Part shown: piece after piece, positions 62,365-64,000 of the stretch
Layout of the letters: every line of letters begins with the position of its first letter
How positions within the stretch are numbered: the stretch's first letter is position 1
DNA from: Chitinophagaceae bacterium
Lineage (GTDB): Bacteria > Bacteroidota > Bacteroidia > Chitinophagales > Chitinophagaceae
Length of the DNA stretch: 64,000 nt
Assembly (NCBI GenBank): GCA_019638595.1
Contig: JAHBTJ010000008.1
Span: 186,001-250,000 of the forward strand
Direction of reading: 5' to 3'
Notes under the pieces: model-generated
Told to the model about the DNA's origin: nothing
Seen by the model: the letters and a program-made list of their open reading frames with translations, nothing else
Database searches by the model: none
Made by a program: the position numbers and the translations under genes

Positions 62365-62937
62365 TTATTGAACAGGGTTATTTTTTAGATGATCGTAACC
62401 GCCGGGCAACCTTGTATAGCCATGGTGCACAATACGATCGGCAAGTGTTTTATAATATTCCGGGTCGCCGGGAGTAAAAGCGTTCAGCCCATCTACATAC
62501 CGGTTATACAGGCAAAAAAGCGCCGCGATCAATACGGTATCATGTATTTCAAGATCAGTAGCGCCCGCGTTTTTAGCTGTTTGTACCGCTTCTTCCGTTA
62601 CCTGCTTCCCGCTTTTTTGAACCAGCGAAGCTATGTGCAGCAATGCCTTCATCTTTTCAGATACCGGCGCGGTATTAATATCGTTCAGCACACTTGCAGT
62701 AGTGGTAGTTTCTCCTAACAAAAGATTGGCCGCAGCAGTATGAGCGGTTGTACAAAACCTGCATTCATTACCATAGCAAACAATACTGGCTATCAGCTCC
62801 CTTTCACCTTCTGTTAATGAAGACGGACCTCGTAATAATATTTGAGTGAGCTCCCGGATAGGCGCCGCGCTATCTTTACGATATTCAAGCAAACCTGTAA
62901 TACCCGGCAGGTGAGATTCAATCTCTATATGAGGCAT
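62365..62937 (-). CDS. AhpD-like carboxymuconolactone-decarboxylase-family protein (copy B)
   Basis: A 190-residue paralogue of the last gene in the operon, with the same core. Glu in 'LTEGERELIASIV' lies twelve residues before 'CRFCTTAH', so Glu, both Cys and His keep AhpD spacing. An additional Cys ('IVCYG') lies four residues before that motif's 'CRFC' segment begins its Asn-Glu lead, unlike copy A. The C-terminal half holds 'DTVLIAALFCLYNRYVDGL'. ATG at 62937 is chosen because both paralogues then begin 'M-x-HI'; the frame runs to 63030 without similarity. It starts the tight four-gene run; the TonB receptor follows 15 bases later. Cytoplasmic. Confidence 0.88.
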   Translation of the reverse strand: MPHIEIESHLPGITGLLEYRKDSAAPIRELTQILLRGPSSLTEGERELIASIVCYGNECRFCTTAHTAAANLLLGETTTTASVLNDINTAPVSEKMKALLHIASLVQKSGKQVTEEAVQTAKNAGATDLEIHDTVLIAALFCLYNRYVDGLNAFTPGDPEYYKTLADRIVHHGYTRLPGGYDHLKNNPVQ

Positions 62938-63077
62938 ACAATAATAATTATTAATGAAACGAATAAATGTTGCTGCACACTTTGTTATATGGTTGCATGC
63001 AGCATCGTACGCACAAGTTCCCCGGATCATCTATTGATAACAGGAACTGTCCGTTGATTTTATCCTTGGTGAGGAAA

Positions 63078-63656
63078 TTATATCGCAGCAGTGTCCGGAG
63101 GTTGAATAATGCAGTCTGAAAAGGTATGTATAAGAGAAGTTGAGACGTCGTAATATTTACTGCGGGCTGTTATTTCCGGCTCCTGCAGGTTATACATATC
63201 GCGCGACTGGATATAATCAGTGGAAGAAACCGTTATTTTTACAACGATTTCCTTTCCTTTTTGTGATGAGGAGGAAAGATCATTCATTTTGCCGGCATAG
63301 CGGTTATGCGCGTTGGTAAGGCGCGTACGCTCTATATCCGGCAGGCAAAGCAGGTAAAGTGTATCATTCAAAACTTTACGCTTTACATAATTATAATGTA
63401 CGCCTCCCCATTCAATCTCCCCATCATACCGTTCATATTCATTCCAGTTGGTAGCATACGGTAATAATACCGGAACTTTTACCAGTATCAGCTCATCATC
63501 AGTATAATACCCTTTTTCAATTATTTGTAACGTTCGCCTGGAGTTTTGCTGGTGCAGATAACGAAACATAACAGTATACCCAACCAAATTAAAGAGGTGT
63601 ACAGAAAATAACAATATGGCGAAAACCTGTTTCAAGCAGCAGTTATAGTTTCGCAA
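63078..63656 (-). CDS. membrane-anchored protein of unknown function
   Basis: A 192-residue protein. One hydrophobic segment (~9-30) suggests an anchor with the rest outside the cytoplasm. Central segment 'LPYATNWNEYERYDGEIEWG' followed by 'YNYVKRKVLNDTLYLLCLP' looks like a conserved block; I have a memory of similar Bacteroidota proteins near TonB receptors but cannot confirm it. Only TTG (63656) can start it, as a stop lies four codons upstream and the first internal ATG (residue 30) would remove the anchor. It lies 140 bases upstream of the AhpD-like operon on the same strand and may be its first gene. No function can be given. Confidence 0.6.
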   Translation of the reverse strand: MRNYNCCLKQVFAILLFSVHLFNLVGYTVMFRYLHQQNSRRTLQIIEKGYYTDDELILVKVPVLLPYATNWNEYERYDGEIEWGGVHYNYVKRKVLNDTLYLLCLPDIERTRLTNAHNRYAGKMNDLSSSSQKGKEIVVKITVSSTDYIQSRDMYNLQEPEITARSKYYDVSTSLIHTFSDCIIQPPDTAAI

Positions 63657-63731
63657 TATAAATATTTAATGAAAAAAAATACAATATTATTTCCGGCTGC
63701 CCGGTGATACGATCCAAACAGGTAATAATGA

Positions 63732-63758
63732 AAAGGGGCGTCATTGCTGCGCCCCTTT
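63732..63758 (-). terminator. terminator of greA
   Basis: AAAGGGGCG (63732-63740) pairs perfectly with CGCCCCTTT (63750-63758). It lies 22 bases beyond the greA stop codon, separating it from the next operon on the same strand. Confidence 0.8.
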
Positions 63759-63780
63759 ATAAATGCTTTTAGCTTTGCCG

Positions 63781-64000
63781 TTAAATGGCAATGTCCTCAA
63801 TTTTAAATTTCAAAAGCCCTACAGGCGCTTTCACTTCCGCTACTTCGCCTACCTGCTTTCCTAATATTCCCTGGCCTATGGGAGACGTTACAGATATTTT
63901 GCCCGATTTCAGATCTGCCTCTTTTTCAGAAACAACCTGGTACGTCACCTTCTTTTTAGTATTTAAATTGGTAAGGGTTACCTTGGTAAGGATGCTTACC
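63781..64000 (-). CDS. greA: transcription elongation factor GreA, 3' end
   Basis: The last ~73 codons of a minus-strand gene that continues past the window end. The translated end includes 'VSEKEADLKSGKISVTSPIG', 'GILGKQVGEVAEVKAPVG' and the final 'FKIEDIAI'. This is the C-terminal FKBP-like domain of GreA/GreB, with the family block 'D...G.IS..SP.G..LLG...GD...V..P.G'. The factor rescues backtracked RNA polymerase by stimulating transcript cleavage. The N-terminal coiled coil lies outside, so GreA versus GreB rests on the C-terminal sequence alone. Confidence 0.88.
   Translation of the reverse strand, partial: VSILTKVTLTNLNTKKKVTYQVVSEKEADLKSGKISVTSPIGQGILGKQVGEVAEVKAPVGLLKFKIEDIAI

Overview
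The window reads as chromosomal DNA of a Bacteroidota bacterium, most likely family Chitinophagaceae (inference). The signs are three TonB-dependent receptors (two with a carboxypeptidase-regulatory N-terminal domain), a type IX secretion C-terminal domain, DUF4998/DUF5000 glycan-locus lipoproteins, a LytS/LytT-type two-component pair, PVC-type cytochrome and S9 peptidases, promoters of the TAnnTTTG (-7) type, and hardly any Shine-Dalgarno sequences. I see no intact insertion sequence, prophage, CRISPR array or rRNA.

Layout. 1-2500: the end of a glycan-utilisation locus (partial DUF5000-type protein, then a DUF4998 lipoprotein). 2600-8463 (minus): a complete RND efflux operon, TolC-like / adaptor / AcrB-like, with a palindrome over its promoter. 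8715-12662: GH20 hexosaminidase and a convergent PQQ dehydrogenase carrying a cytochrome c domain. 12787-12860: tRNA-Gln(CTG), followed by a decayed hicAB toxin-antitoxin pair. 13624-18106: lipid genes (LpxL-like acyltransferase, front-end-type desaturase, KAS III) around a small RRM protein. 18190-24937: DEAD-box helicase, siderophore-type TonB receptor, a four-helix membrane protein, a broken cupin gene, and an OmpA-family protein. 25099-29993: secreted coiled-coil protein, LytS-like kinase and LytTR regulator, prolyl oligopeptidase. 30181-38332: MocA-type oxidoreductase, Cof-type HAD phosphatase, a large cytochrome lipoprotein, and an MBOAT + SGNH O-acylation pair. 38956-47083: PHB-depolymerase-like esterase, YdcF, TonB receptor, deoxynucleoside kinase, TrpS, aldehyde dehydrogenase, SMP-30-like protein. 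47344-57330: L,D-transpeptidase, beta-helix protein, TrmD, S4 protein, DPP IV, and a T9SS-exported esterase with PKD domains. 57749-63656 (minus): a tight AhpD-like / TonB receptor / MFS / AhpD-like operon. 63781-64000: 3' end of greA.

The two most interesting things are these. First, at least five intergenic arrays are built from perfectly phased but sequence-degenerate 7-base units of three sequence types (GCTATCA-like, AACCTGT-like, GGTGAAT-like). Two lie in the intercistronic gaps of the efflux operon and two between convergent genes. They are not CRISPRs or ordinary REP palindromes. Second, the operon at 57749-62937 frames one outer-membrane receptor and one inner-membrane transporter with two AhpD-like proteins that both keep the full Glu-Cys-Cys-His site. 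This suggests a dedicated import-plus-redox system for an unknown substrate. Two gene relics (hicAB and the cupin) show local decay.
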